Shown: positions 17,511-25,941, numbered from the stretch's first letter. The stretch is DNA of 64,000 nucleotides from Paractinoplanes aksuensis (GCF_024137025.1 NZ_JAMYJR010000027.1:124001-188000); one strand, 5' to 3'. Notes: generated from the letters alone by a model not told the origin. Program-made: numbers and translations.

Positions 17511-17632
17511 GGCTTCTGTCCGGTCAGGGCGGCGATCCACCGCCGGGTGCGGGCCGGGCGGCTGTGGCGGGCCCGGTGGCCCCGCAGGTCGGACGGCCGG
17601 ACGAGGCGCTCGTTCTCGATGTCGCAGGTCAT
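17507..17632 (-). CDS. Micro-ORF A, 41-aa basic peptide
   Basis: The peptide of 41 aa opens MTCDIENERLVRPSDLRG and ends RRWIAALTGQKP. It is rich in Arg and His in the middle. There is no clear Shine-Dalgarno site; instead TAGGTT stands 7 nt before the ATG, as in leaderless transcripts. A palindrome lies 46 bp upstream of the start. Exactly the same spacing occurs at the ANL operon, which supports this start codon. Family and function are unknown. Confidence 0.5.
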   Translation of the reverse strand: MTCDIENERLVRPSDLRGHRARHSRPARTRRWIAALTGQKP

Positions 17633-17639
17633 GGGGATC

Positions 17640-17699
17640 AACCTATGAACCGGCCGGGGGTGGCCGCGTGAGCTGCCGTACTCAACCGCCTGAGTACGG
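17640..17699 (-). promoter_or_regulatory. Activator-type promoter of the micro-ORF pair
   Basis: The palindrome CCGTACTCA..TGAGTACGG (17676-17699, 9-bp arms, 6-bp spacer) stands 33 bp before the -10 box TAGGTT (minus strand, 17640-17645), measured from its core 17679-17696. The -10 box is 7 bp from the ATG at 17632. There is no recognisable -35 box. The core and all spacings repeat at the promoter of the ANL operon at 34.3 kb. Confidence 0.65.
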
Positions 17700-17716
17700 T
17701 GCCCGCGAGTACGCCG

Positions 17717-18388
17717 CTACTTCTTCCCGTCGATGAGCTCGCCCTGGCGGGCCAGCTGGCGTTGCAGGGCGGCGTGGTAGTCGGCCGCGAACCGTTCCAG
17801 TTCGTCCACTTCGATCACCAGGGCGGCCCGCCGCACCTCGAGGTCGGCCGCCGCCTCGTCCTGCTGCCGGCGGGCCTTGCGGGCGATGGAGTCGGCCAGC
17901 CGCCGGGCCTCGTCACCGGTGCGCGCGGCCTCCTCGCGCCCCTCGGCCAGCAGCACCTCGGACTTCTCGCCGGCCTCGCGCATGTAGTTGTCGGCCGTCC
18001 GCTGGGCCATGGCCAGCACCAGTTCCGAGGGCGCCTCGTCACGGACCAGGGGCGGCGGGGCGGCGGCGGCCTGCCGGGCCTCGTCGAGCTGGCGCCGGGT
18101 CTGCCGGGCCTGCTGCTCGGCGCGGTCGCAGTCGCGGTGCGCGCGGTCGAGGGCGGCCGACGCCGCGGACAACTCCTGCTCGACGGCCCGGTCCGGCGCC
18201 TGCGGGCGACGGGCCGGGGGAACGGCGTCGCGCCGGATCCGCAGCGCCTCGTTCTCCTCGAGCAGCCTGATCATCTCGCGGGTCACGTCGTCCAGCAGGG
18301 TGTCGACTTCTTCCTCGTCGTAGCCCCGCCGGCCCAGGGCCGACTTCCCGAACTCCTTGTTGTGGATGTCGGCCGGTGTGAGAGGCAT
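17717..18388 (-). CDS. DivIVA-domain coiled-coil protein
   Basis: The protein has 223 aa. The N-terminus carries the DivIVA lipid-binding motif (MPLTPADIHNKEFGKSALGRRGYDEEEVD). The rest is long coiled coil (about residues 35-60 and 75-215) rich in Ala, Arg and Glu. DivIVA proteins bind negatively curved membrane and organise polar growth or septation in actinobacteria. This one is smaller than the essential Wag31/DivIVA and probably a secondary paralogue. The ATG at 18388 has AGGGA six bases upstream; the frame to 18418 has no ribosome site. Confidence 0.85.
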   Translation of the reverse strand: MPLTPADIHNKEFGKSALGRRGYDEEEVDTLLDDVTREMIRLLEENEALRIRRDAVPPARRPQAPDRAVEQELSAASAALDRAHRDCDRAEQQARQTRRQLDEARQAAAAPPPLVRDEAPSELVLAMAQRTADNYMREAGEKSEVLLAEGREEAARTGDEARRLADSIARKARRQQDEAAADLEVRRAALVIEVDELERFAADYHAALQRQLARQGELIDGKK

Positions 18389-18526
18389 GGCGTTCCCTGG
18401 GGGTCGGGGGAGGAACATCGGAGCAAAGGGCTACGGTACGCGCCGTTCCGCTCGGCAGGACGGCCGACCTGTCTTGTCTGTGATACGGTCGCGGCGTTGC
18501 AGTTTTGATTTCCATGGACGTTCTGG

Positions 18527-18566
18527 GCGCCTGCGGGGTTATCTGAAACCCGCCAGGCGCTTTTTC
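18527..18566 (+). terminator. Intrinsic terminator/attenuator in the cold-shock leader
   Basis: GCGCCTGCGGGGTT (18527-18540) pairs with AACCCGCCAGGCGC (18547-18560) around a 6-nt loop, followed by TTTTTCGTTTTT. It is the most canonical intrinsic terminator in the window. It lies about 100 nt upstream of the cold-shock gene on the same strand, and no gene on this strand ends before it. So it either attenuates the cold-shock mRNA or ends a short leader RNA. Confidence 0.75.
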
Positions 18567-18663
18567 GTTTTTCGTGTCGCTCTCCGACGCGGGTCATCAA
18601 CGCGGCGGCGCACGGGTCCCGCATTTCCGCGGGCCCGATCGGCCCCACAAAGGAGCAGCAGAC

Positions 18664-18867
18664 ATGGCTACTGGCACCGTGAAATGGTTCAACGGCGACA
18701 AGGGCTTCGGCTTCATCAGCCAGGACGACGGCGGCGCGGACGTGTTCGCCCATTTCTCGGCGATCTCGGCCAGCGGTTTCCGCAGCCTCGACGAGAACCA
18801 GCGCGTGGAATTCGACATCACCCAGGGCCCGAAGGGCCCGCAGGCCGCGAATATCCGCGTCATCTGA
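18664..18867 (+). CDS. cspA: Cold-shock protein, CspA family
   Basis: This 67-aa single cold-shock (OB-fold) domain carries both RNA-binding motifs, KGFGFIS (RNP1) and VFAHFSAI (RNP2). It acts as a single-strand nucleic acid chaperone in the cytosol. The ATG at 18664 is preceded by AAAGGAG. The upstream ATG frame to 18574 is leader. A strong terminator-like hairpin in the leader suggests control by attenuation. The symbol reflects the family; the number of paralogues in the genome is unknown. Confidence 0.93.
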   Translation: MATGTVKWFNGDKGFGFISQDDGGADVFAHFSAISASGFRSLDENQRVEFDITQGPKGPQAANIRVI

Positions 18868-18952
18868 TTCGCCCGGCCCGACGGCGGCCCGACTGGTTCA
18901 GCGGGCCGCCGTCCGGCTCATTCTCATTTTCCCCGGAAGGCACCGCCCGACC

Positions 18953-19177
18953 GTGACAAATTCCTCACCGAGCGCCGACCCCGCGACCATCCCCGGTGGC
19001 TTCAGCCACGACCCGCGACCGGCCTCGACCACGCATCCCGAAGCTCCGGCGCCGACGGCGCTGTTCCTCGCGGCCCCGTCCGCGGACGACAAGCAGCCCA
19101 CCACCCCGGCCTCCGACAGCGGCGAGACCACCATGCGAACCCTGCGCGACCCGTTCGCCGTCAACCGCTCGAAGTAG
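18953..19177 (+). CDS. Small hypothetical protein, Pro/Ser/Thr-rich
   Basis: A GTG-started frame of 74 aa has GGAAGG 12 nt upstream. The protein is low-complexity (many Pro, Ala, Ser, Thr) and ends with a more ordered MRTLRDPFAVNRSK segment. That segment begins at an internal ATG and could be the only conserved part. No family is recognised. It may be an unstructured small protein or a chance frame. Confidence 0.35.
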   Translation: MTNSSPSADPATIPGGFSHDPRPASTTHPEAPAPTALFLAAPSADDKQPTTPASDSGETTMRTLRDPFAVNRSK

Positions 19178-19213
19178 ACCGACCGGATCGGTGCGGTCAC
19201 CGACGTCGGGCTG

Positions 19214-19597
19214 TCACGCATACAAGAAGGCGTAAGCCCACGTCACCAACGCCGCCATACCTGCCGCGAAAACGGCGACCAGCAGGGCGCCCTGGCCTCG
19301 GCCGCTGGGGCCCAGCAGCACCATGGCTCGGTGGAAGGCATTGGTGAGCAGGATATAGGCGGTGAAGGCCGTCGCGCCCGCCACTGCGAAGACCATGAAG
19401 CCGGGCAGTGGTTTGTCGGCGGCCACGCTGGTCAGGTTGACGGCCAGTCCGAAGAAGACCGTGAAGACGGCCAGTGGATTCCAGAACGCCAGACGCCGGG
19501 GCACCCGGTCGTCGGCCGGGCCGCGCATCTCGACCACGACGGCGATGAGCAGGGCCGCTTGCACCTGGGCGAACAATCCCGCCGCTTCGGGAGACAT
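19214..19597 (-). CDS. Small integral membrane protein, four helices
   Basis: The 127-aa protein has four hydrophobic stretches (LFAQVQAALLIAVVV, LAVFTVFFGLAVNLTSVA, FMVFAVAGATAFTAYILL and ALLVAVFAAGMAALVTWAYAFLY). The loops are short, so it is almost wholly membrane-embedded. Family and role are not recognised. The ATG at 19597 has no ribosome site, but TACGCT stands six bases before it, which fits a leaderless promoter. It follows the alpha-galactosidase operon on the same strand with its own promoter. Confidence 0.65.
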   Translation of the reverse strand: MSPEAAGLFAQVQAALLIAVVVEMRGPADDRVPRRLAFWNPLAVFTVFFGLAVNLTSVAADKPLPGFMVFAVAGATAFTAYILLTNAFHRAMVLLGPSGRGQGALLVAVFAAGMAALVTWAYAFLYA

Positions 19598-19613
19598 GCG
19601 GCCAGCGTATCGA

Positions 19614-21698
19614 TCAGGGTTCCGCGGTCACGAGCACGACAACGATCGACTGGGGGGCCGGGGGTGGGCCGGGGAGGCCGGTGTCGGCCAGGGCTGCACC
19701 GCTGAGAAGAACGGCAGGGACGTCGTATTCCGGCCACGGGGCCGGGTCGATGCGGCGTACGGAGTAGCGCGCCGCGCGCGACAGGCCGGGTAGGCGGAAG
19801 CGTGGCGGTTCGTGCGGCAGCTCGTCGAGTTGGGCGTAGGCCACGATCGCGGCTGACCGGTCGGGCGCCACCACCCCGTACACCCAGGCGTTCTCGACGG
19901 CCGAGTCGAGCCGGACCGTGCGGCCGCCGTGCAGCAACGCGCGGTGCGTCCGGTAGAGCTCGATCCAACGCGCCAGCGCATCCAACTCATCGTCGGTGGC
20001 GCTGGTCAGATCCCACTCGATGCCGAAATGGCCGAACAACGCGGTGCCGGCCCGGAAGTCCAACGGCAATGCGCGATGCGTCTGATGCGAGCGCGGCGAA
20101 CTGACGTGCGCCCCGAGATACTCCGGCGGCACCAACTGCCCGGTCCACCGTTGAATCGCCTGCCGGGCCAGCGCGTCGTTCTGGTCCGACGTCCACACCC
20201 GCTGGGCGCGCTGCAACACCTCGAGGTCGATGCGGCCGCCGCCGGACGCGCAGCTCTCCCATTCGACGTGCGGGAACCGGGACCGCAACTCGTCGAGCAG
20301 CCGATAGAACGCCACCGTCTGCGCGTGGATGCCCGGCCGGCCGGCGACCACGCCCGAACCGCCGTCCACGGCGTCGCGGTTGTGGTCCCATTTGACGTAG
20401 TCGACCGGGTATTCGCTCAGCACCGCGCTCATCCGGTCGAGGATGTGCCGGTACGCGCCGGGCTGGGCCAGGTCGAGAATCTGCTGGTGCCTCTCCTCGG
20501 GCGGCGTCCGGCCGGCCGTGGCCAGGATCCATTCGGGGTGGTTCCGGAACAGGTCGGAGTCGGCGTTGACCATTTCCGGCTCGAACCACAGACCGAACTG
20601 CAGACCCGCTTCCCGTACGTGGTCGATGATCGGCCGCAGGCCGTCCGGCCACACCGCGGGGGCGACGGTCCAGTCCCCCAGCCCGGCCCGGTCATGGCGG
20701 CGGCCGCCGAACCAGCCGTCGTCGAGCACGAAGCGTTCCACCCCGATGCGCGCGGCCCGGTCGGCCAGGTCGCGCAGCACCGTCAGGTCGTGGTCGAAGT
20801 ACACCGCCTCCCACACGTTCAGGGTCACCGGCCGTTCCGAACCGGGGTGCGCGGGTACGGACCTCAGGTAGTCATGGAATCGGGCCGCGAGCCCGTCGAG
20901 CCCGTCGCCGGCCGCGCCCACGTACGCCCACGGCGTCTCGTAGGTGGCCCCGGGCGCCAGTGTCACCTCGCCCGGCAGCAGCAGCTCGCCGCCGCCCAGC
21001 GCGGTGACCGTCGGGTTGTTCTTGCCGAGCGGGATGCGTTCGAGCCGGTGCCGGTGGTTGCCGCTCCAGCCGACGTGCACGCCCCACACCTCGCCGCCGG
21101 CGAAGCCGAAGCCGGGTGTGCCGGCCGTCAACACCGTGGCCGCGTCGAAACCGGTCTTGCCGCGGCGGTTCTCGCGCAGCCACAACCCGTCGGTGATCGG
21201 CCTGCGCTGCGGGGTCCGTTCGCGGGCCCAGCGCCCGGTGAAGTCGAGCGACTCCACCGCGCGGTCGGGGACGGGCACGACGACGTCGAGCGCCTCGAGC
21301 TGGTATTCCGTCGGCCCGTCGTTGGTCAGCGCGTGCCGCAGGCGCAGCAGGCCGCCGGGCACCGTCTCGACGTCGGTCCGCAGCGTCAGCCCGGCCTGTT
21401 TGTCGGCGGCCGCGATCGTCGCGTGGTGCGGTGTGACGGCGATCGAGGTCGGCACGAACCACGGGGACCAGGCCCCGGGTTCGCCGGCGCCGCGGTGGCC
21501 GGAGAGCCCCGGACGCCCGTACCAGGTGTGCGAGCCCTCGGGCAGCAGCGGCAGGCCGTCCGGGGTGAGGGCGGCGTGGTCGGCGGCGGTCGTCGCCGGA
21601 TCGACCACGCCGCACCACGCGACGGTCGGCAGCCGGTCGGCGTGCTCGACGAGCACGAGGCCGGTGCCGCCGGGCGCTCCGATCAGGTGGGCGGTCAT
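19614..21698 (-). CDS. Alpha-galactosidase, GH36
   Basis: The protein has 694 aa, the size of bacterial GH36 alpha-galactosidases. The catalytic nucleophile is Asp438 in YVKWDHNRD and the acid/base is Asp505 in WTSDQNDALARQ. The signatures FVLDDGWFGGR and GLWFEPEMVN are intact. There is no signal peptide, so it cleaves imported alpha-galactosides (melibiose or raffinose type) in the cytosol. The ATG at 21698 overlaps the permease stop (ATGA), so it is the last gene of the ABC operon. The open frame continues upstream, but only as a shadow of the permease. Confidence 0.92.
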   Translation of the reverse strand: MTAHLIGAPGGTGLVLVEHADRLPTVAWCGVVDPATTAADHAALTPDGLPLLPEGSHTWYGRPGLSGHRGAGEPGAWSPWFVPTSIAVTPHHATIAAADKQAGLTLRTDVETVPGGLLRLRHALTNDGPTEYQLEALDVVVPVPDRAVESLDFTGRWARERTPQRRPITDGLWLRENRRGKTGFDAATVLTAGTPGFGFAGGEVWGVHVGWSGNHRHRLERIPLGKNNPTVTALGGGELLLPGEVTLAPGATYETPWAYVGAAGDGLDGLAARFHDYLRSVPAHPGSERPVTLNVWEAVYFDHDLTVLRDLADRAARIGVERFVLDDGWFGGRRHDRAGLGDWTVAPAVWPDGLRPIIDHVREAGLQFGLWFEPEMVNADSDLFRNHPEWILATAGRTPPEERHQQILDLAQPGAYRHILDRMSAVLSEYPVDYVKWDHNRDAVDGGSGVVAGRPGIHAQTVAFYRLLDELRSRFPHVEWESCASGGGRIDLEVLQRAQRVWTSDQNDALARQAIQRWTGQLVPPEYLGAHVSSPRSHQTHRALPLDFRAGTALFGHFGIEWDLTSATDDELDALARWIELYRTHRALLHGGRTVRLDSAVENAWVYGVVAPDRSAAIVAYAQLDELPHEPPRFRLPGLSRAARYSVRRIDPAPWPEYDVPAVLLSGAALADTGLPGPPPAPQSIVVVLVTAEP

Positions 21699-22591
21699 CA
21701 CTTGACGGCACCCCGGGTGACTCCGGAGATGACCCAGCGCTGCGCGAAGACGTACACAATGAGAAGGGGCGCCATGGCCATGAGATAGCTGGCGAAAGCG
21801 GCCGGATAATTGGTCTGGAACTGGCTCTGGAACACGTATTGCACCAGGGGCAGGGTGGCCGAGCCGGGATCGGACAGGATGACCAGGGGCAGCAGGAAGT
21901 CGTTCCAGGCCCACAGACAGGTCAGGATGCCGACGGTGGCGTTCATCGGGGCCAGCAGCGGGAAGATGACCCGCCAGAAAATGGCCCAGGTGGACGCGCC
22001 GTCGATGGCCGCGGCCTCTTCGAGCGCCTGCGGAATGCTGTTGATGTACGCGGTGAAGATGAAGATGTTGAACGCGAGTCCATAAACGACATACAGCAGG
22101 ATCAGGCCGACCCGGTTGTCCAGGTTGAGGATCGCCGTCTCTTTGGCCACCGGCAGCATGATGATCGGGAACGGCACGAACAGCGCCGACACGAAATAGA
22201 AGTACAGCCCTTTGAACAGGCGCCGGTTCATGTTGCGGGCGATGGCGTAGGCCACCATCGAGTTGGTCAACAGGGTCAGCACCACGGCCCCGACCGTGAT
22301 GATGGCGCTGTTGAGCGCGGTGGTCGGGAAATCGGTCAACCGCCACGCGTCGGCGAAATTCTCCCACCGGATGTCGGTCGGCAGCCCGAACCCCGTACCG
22401 CCGAGTTGGTCAGTTGTCTTCAGGGCCGTGACGACCGCGAAATAGAGCGGGATCGCGATGGTCAGCGCCAGCACGCTGAGCAACGCGGTGAGCCACCAGT
22501 TGACGCCGGGTCCGCTGCGCCCCTTCCGGCGCGGCGTGGGCTCCGAGGTGCGCCCGACGAGTGTTCCGGTCTCGCTGGCTGACGTGGACAT
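21698..22591 (-). CDS. Sugar ABC transporter permease, MalG type
   Basis: This 297-aa permease has six predicted helices and the EAA loop EEAAAIDGASTWAIFWRVIFP, which docks the ATPase. The C-terminal WVISGVTRGAVK is typical of the CUT1 family. It is coupled by ATGA overlaps to the MalF-type permease upstream and the alpha-galactosidase downstream. No ATPase gene is in the operon. CUT1 systems of actinobacteria commonly share the MsiK ATPase encoded elsewhere, and that is the likely arrangement here. Confidence 0.92.
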   Translation of the reverse strand: MSTSASETGTLVGRTSEPTPRRKGRSGPGVNWWLTALLSVLALTIAIPLYFAVVTALKTTDQLGGTGFGLPTDIRWENFADAWRLTDFPTTALNSAIITVGAVVLTLLTNSMVAYAIARNMNRRLFKGLYFYFVSALFVPFPIIMLPVAKETAILNLDNRVGLILLYVVYGLAFNIFIFTAYINSIPQALEEAAAIDGASTWAIFWRVIFPLLAPMNATVGILTCLWAWNDFLLPLVILSDPGSATLPLVQYVFQSQFQTNYPAAFASYLMAMAPLLIVYVFAQRWVISGVTRGAVK

Positions 22592-23520
22592 CAGACCTCG
22601 ACCTCCCGGCGCCGCAGCACCCGCAGCTGAACGATGGAGAATCCGACGATGACGATGAAGAAGATGACCGAGTTGGCGCTCTGGTAGCCGTATTCGCCAC
22701 CCTGGAAGCCGCCCTTGTAGATGAGCAGGGCGACCGATTCGGTGTCGGTGCCGGGCCCGCCACCGGTCAACGCGACGATATGGTCGAAGATCTGCAGGAA
22801 ACCCTTGAGCGACAGCACCATGTTGATGGTGAAGAAGCCGGCGATCATCGGGAACGTGATGCTGCGGAACTGCCGCCAGGCCGACGCGCCGTCCAGGTTG
22901 GCCGCCTCGTACATCTCGGTCGGCACGGTCTGCAGCCCGGCCAGATAAATAATGATGTTGAAGGCGGCGGACTGCCACACGGCGAGGATCACGATGGCGA
23001 TCCAGGCCGTGCTGGCCTTGGTCAGCAGCGACGTCGACAGCGCGTCGATGCCGAGCTTCTCGGCCAGCGCGGGCAGCGAGTTCGAGAACAGGTAGTTGAA
23101 GATGTAGCCGACGACCAGGATGGCCAGCACGTTCGGGATGAAATAGATGCCGCGCAGGCCGTTCTTGAACTTGATCCTGCCGTTGAGCCCGATCGCGATG
23201 GCCAGCGCGACGATGTTGACGAGAATCGTGGCCACGGCGGCGATGAGGAACGTGAACCAGTACGCGTGCAGCACCCGCGGATCGGTGAACAGCGCGATGT
23301 AGTTGCGCAGCCCCACGAAGTCGGCCGGTCCGTAACCGGGCGAGTCGGTGAAGCTGTAATAGACGCCCTGAATGACCGGGATCGTGTGGAAGACGAAGAA
23401 CAGCACGAACGCGGGCAGCACCATCAGATAGAAGGCCCCGGCCAGCCGTACGCCCTTCTTGCGCTGCGGCTCCTCCCGGCCGGCCCGGGTCTGCGGGCGT
23501 ACGGGTGTCTGTGTGGTCAT
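22591..23520 (-). CDS. Sugar ABC transporter permease, MalF type
   Basis: The 309-aa protein has six predicted membrane helices, a periplasmic-side loop (DSPGYGPADFVGLRNYIALF) and the EAA motif YEAANLDGASAWRQFRSITFP. It is the MalF-type half of the CUT1 transporter. ATGA overlaps join it to the binding-protein gene (stop 23517) and to the MalG-type gene. With the binding protein it should import alpha-galactosides. The basic N-terminus is followed directly by the first helix at about residue 27. Confidence 0.92.
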   Translation of the reverse strand: MTTQTPVRPQTRAGREEPQRKKGVRLAGAFYLMVLPAFVLFFVFHTIPVIQGVYYSFTDSPGYGPADFVGLRNYIALFTDPRVLHAYWFTFLIAAVATILVNIVALAIAIGLNGRIKFKNGLRGIYFIPNVLAILVVGYIFNYLFSNSLPALAEKLGIDALSTSLLTKASTAWIAIVILAVWQSAAFNIIIYLAGLQTVPTEMYEAANLDGASAWRQFRSITFPMIAGFFTINMVLSLKGFLQIFDHIVALTGGGPGTDTESVALLIYKGGFQGGEYGYQSANSVIFFIVIVGFSIVQLRVLRRREVEV

Positions 23521-24773
23521 GACGCGATCACCGCCCCGAGGCCCCAGGTGCGCCGCTTGGCCACCTTGTCCCAGTCGTCGTCGAGCTTTCTCAGGAAGTT
23601 GTTCTCGTCGCCGGTGAGCAGGAACTCCTGCAGCAGCGGCCCGAGCGGGATGGCCTGGATGAACTGGTGGTCGGTGAACCCGACGATGCGGCCGGCCTCG
23701 ATGAAGCTCTGCACCCCGGACAGCGCCGGGTCGTTGTTGCTGAGCCCTTTCAGCGTCGGAATGGCCACCTGGGCCTTGCAGTAGTCCTGCATGACCTTCT
23801 CGCCCATCAGGAAGTCGATGAATTTGCTCGACTCGGCCGGGTGTGCCCCCTCACGGGAGGCGGTGATCACGACGTCCACCCCCGAGACCAGGGTCGTCCT
23901 GGCCGGGTCGTCGGTGGCCGGCAACGCCATGCTGCCCACCGTGAACCCGGGCTTGCCGTTGCGGATCTGCGGTACGGCGTAACTGCCGAGCAGCAGCATC
24001 GCCGACTCCCCGCGGGCGAAGGCGGCGGTGCCGTCCTCGTAGCCCTTGGACAGCGGGTCGGGCTGGGTGAACTCGTACAGCCGGGCCAGCTTCTCGGCCG
24101 TCTCGCGCCAGCCGGCGGCGAACGTCGTCCGATCCTGGAAGCGTTGCTGGAAGAAGTCGGGTGGCTGCAGTTGCGACGACAGCGGCGCGAGCGGCGACTG
24201 GGCGGTCCAGGCGTCGGCCAGCATCCCGTAGAACGGCGTGATCCCGGCCGCCTTGAACTTCTCGGCCGCGGCGATCAGCTCGTCGAACGTGGTCGGCACC
24301 TCGACCCCGTTCTGCTCGAACAACTCCTCGTTGTAGAGCAGCCCGCTGGCGTTGGCGGCGAACGGGACGCCGTTGATCTCGCCCTTGGAACCGGTGCCGA
24401 GGTTACCGATCACCGACAGGTAGGCCGGGTTGACGTTGCCCAGCACCTGGTCGTTCCGGAAGTCGCGGAAGATCTTGGCGCTGGCGAACTCGCCGAAGGT
24501 GCCGTTGGCGTTGAGCGTCATGACGTCGGGGACGTCGTCCTTGACCAGCCGCGTACGCAGCGCGGTCTCGGGGTCGGCCGGGTTGTCCACGACCACCCGG
24601 ATGCCGGGGTTGGCCTGCTCGAACTGGGCCGCCAGGTCTTGGAAGTACTGCTGGGCCTCGGGCTTGAACTGGAAGAAAGTGATGGTGGTCCGGTCGTCGC
24701 CGGAGGAACAGCCGGTGAGGACGACACCGGCGAGCAGGGCGATGACCGGAAGCAGCGCGGGACGTCGGAGCAT
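23517..24773 (-). CDS. Extracellular sugar-binding lipoprotein of the ABC transporter
   Basis: The 418-aa protein has a lipoprotein signal with lipobox LTGC at about residues 19-22. The family-1 solute-binding fold follows (ITFFQFKPEAQQYFQDLAAQF, VPDVMTLNANGTF, GITPFYGMLADAW, FIDFLMGEKVMQDY). It captures the sugar outside the membrane and delivers it to the two permeases. It heads the operon; GGAGGG precedes its ATG. Its promoter is TTGCCG, 17 bp, TAGTTT with an operator over the -10 region, so the divergent ROK repressor probably controls it. Confidence 0.92.
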   Translation of the reverse strand: MLRRPALLPVIALLAGVVLTGCSSGDDRTTITFFQFKPEAQQYFQDLAAQFEQANPGIRVVVDNPADPETALRTRLVKDDVPDVMTLNANGTFGEFASAKIFRDFRNDQVLGNVNPAYLSVIGNLGTGSKGEINGVPFAANASGLLYNEELFEQNGVEVPTTFDELIAAAEKFKAAGITPFYGMLADAWTAQSPLAPLSSQLQPPDFFQQRFQDRTTFAAGWRETAEKLARLYEFTQPDPLSKGYEDGTAAFARGESAMLLLGSYAVPQIRNGKPGFTVGSMALPATDDPARTTLVSGVDVVITASREGAHPAESSKFIDFLMGEKVMQDYCKAQVAIPTLKGLSNNDPALSGVQSFIEAGRIVGFTDHQFIQAIPLGPLLQEFLLTGDENNFLRKLDDDWDKVAKRRTWGLGAVIAS

Positions 24774-24792
24774 GGGCCCTCCAACCGCTTAA

Positions 24793-24835
24793 TTTCAGTC
24801 AGGTTGAAACTAACGACCCGCTGAGCCATCGGCAA
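24793..24835 (-). promoter_or_regulatory. Promoter and ROK-type operator of the alpha-galactoside operon
   Basis: On the minus strand the -35 box TTGCCG (24830-24835) is 17 bp from the -10 box TAGTTT (24807-24812). The inverted repeat TTTCA-N7-TGAAA (24793-24809) overlaps the -10 end and would block the promoter when bound. It lies in the divergent region with the ROK gene, whose own -10 box TAATCT (24847-24852) is six bases from its GTG. Confidence 0.7.
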
Positions 24836-24858
24836 GAGTCTCTCCGTAATCTGGATTC

Positions 24859-25941
24859 GTGAGCCTCTCCACCGGGGAACTGGCCGTGACCCGCCATCTG
24901 CTCGTCCACGGGCCGGCCACCCGGGGCGACCTGAGCGACCTGCTGCGGGTCTCCCCCGCCTCCATGTCGCGGCTGGCCCGGTCCCTGGTCGAGGACGGCA
25001 TCGTGGCCGAGAACGCCGAGCCGGCGCCCGGGGTGGGCCGGCCGCGGCAGATCCTGTCCGTGGTGCCGGGGGCCCGCCACGTCGTCGGCTGCAAACTCAC
25101 CGCGACCCGGGCCTACGGGGTCGTGTGCGACATGCTCGGCGACGTCAAGGCCACCGCCGAGGCCGCGCTGCTGGCTCCCCGGTCCGACGGCTCGGTGCCG
25201 GTCGACGGCACCGTCCGGGTGCTGGCCCAGCTCGTGAACCGGCTCGGCCGCAAGGTGCCCTCGGTCGACGGCATCGGGGTCACCCTGGGTGGCGTCGTCA
25301 CCGACCGGGCCGTGGTCCGCGAGGGCACGTTCCTGGGCTGGCGCGACGTGGATCTCACCATCCCGCTGCGGCACCGCACCGGGCTGCCGGTGGTCGTCAG
25401 CAACGACGTCACCGCCCTGGCCCGCGAGCAGCTCTGGTTCGGCGCCGGCCGCACCCACGCCACCTTCGGCGTGATCACGGTCGGGGCCGGTCTCGGCTTC
25501 GGCGTCGTCCGCGAGGGCGTCGTGGTCGAGCACCTCATCGACAACGGCCACCTGCTCGCGCACGCCCCGGTCGACGGCCGCGGCCCGGAATGCAGCCTCG
25601 GGCACCCCGGCTGCGTGGCCGCCTATCTCAACCGGGACGACATCGAGCGCCGCGGCGCGACCGGCCCGGCCCGCGTCGAGGACGCGGCCCGGGCCCTGGG
25701 TCATCTGGCCGCCACCTTCGCCGGCGCCCTGCAGAGCACCCGCATCGTGCTGGCCGGCGAGGACATCACCGAGATCGCCGAGTCACCGGTGATGGCCGCG
25801 ACCGTGGCCGACCGGCTGCGACCGGGACCGCACGAGACGCAGCGCTGCGTCCTCGACATCACCGTGGCCCCGCTGACCTTCAGCGACTGGGCCCGGGGCG
25901 GGGCCGTGACCAGCATCCAGGCCGTGCTCGGGGCGGCCTAG
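24859..25941 (+). CDS. ROK family transcriptional repressor
   Basis: The 360-aa protein has an N-terminal winged helix (RGDLSDLLRVSPASMSRLARSLVEDGIV) and a ROK sugar-kinase-like domain (VSNDVTALAREQLWFGAG, VITVGAGLGFGVV). The zinc motif is GPECSLGHPGC, in which the second Cys of the classic CxCG is Leu, as in many actinobacterial ROK regulators. It is divergent from the alpha-galactoside operon and probably represses it until the sugar or a metabolite binds. The GTG start appears leaderless. The last 4 bp overlap the convergent gene. Confidence 0.9.
   Translation: MSLSTGELAVTRHLLVHGPATRGDLSDLLRVSPASMSRLARSLVEDGIVAENAEPAPGVGRPRQILSVVPGARHVVGCKLTATRAYGVVCDMLGDVKATAEAALLAPRSDGSVPVDGTVRVLAQLVNRLGRKVPSVDGIGVTLGGVVTDRAVVREGTFLGWRDVDLTIPLRHRTGLPVVVSNDVTALAREQLWFGAGRTHATFGVITVGAGLGFGVVREGVVVEHLIDNGHLLAHAPVDGRGPECSLGHPGCVAAYLNRDDIERRGATGPARVEDAARALGHLAATFAGALQSTRIVLAGEDITEIAESPVMAATVADRLRPGPHETQRCVLDITVAPLTFSDWARGGAVTSIQAVLGAA

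Noticed and set aside
17421..17632. Micro-ORFs as a lanthipeptide or lasso precursor
   Set aside because: Only one Cys occurs in peptide A and none in B, there is no leader/core pattern, and no lanthionine synthetase, cyclase or B-protein is nearby.
21699..22367. Upstream extension of the alpha-galactosidase frame
   Set aside because: The frame is open only as a shadow of the permease. The ATG at 21698 overlaps the permease stop and fits the family start.
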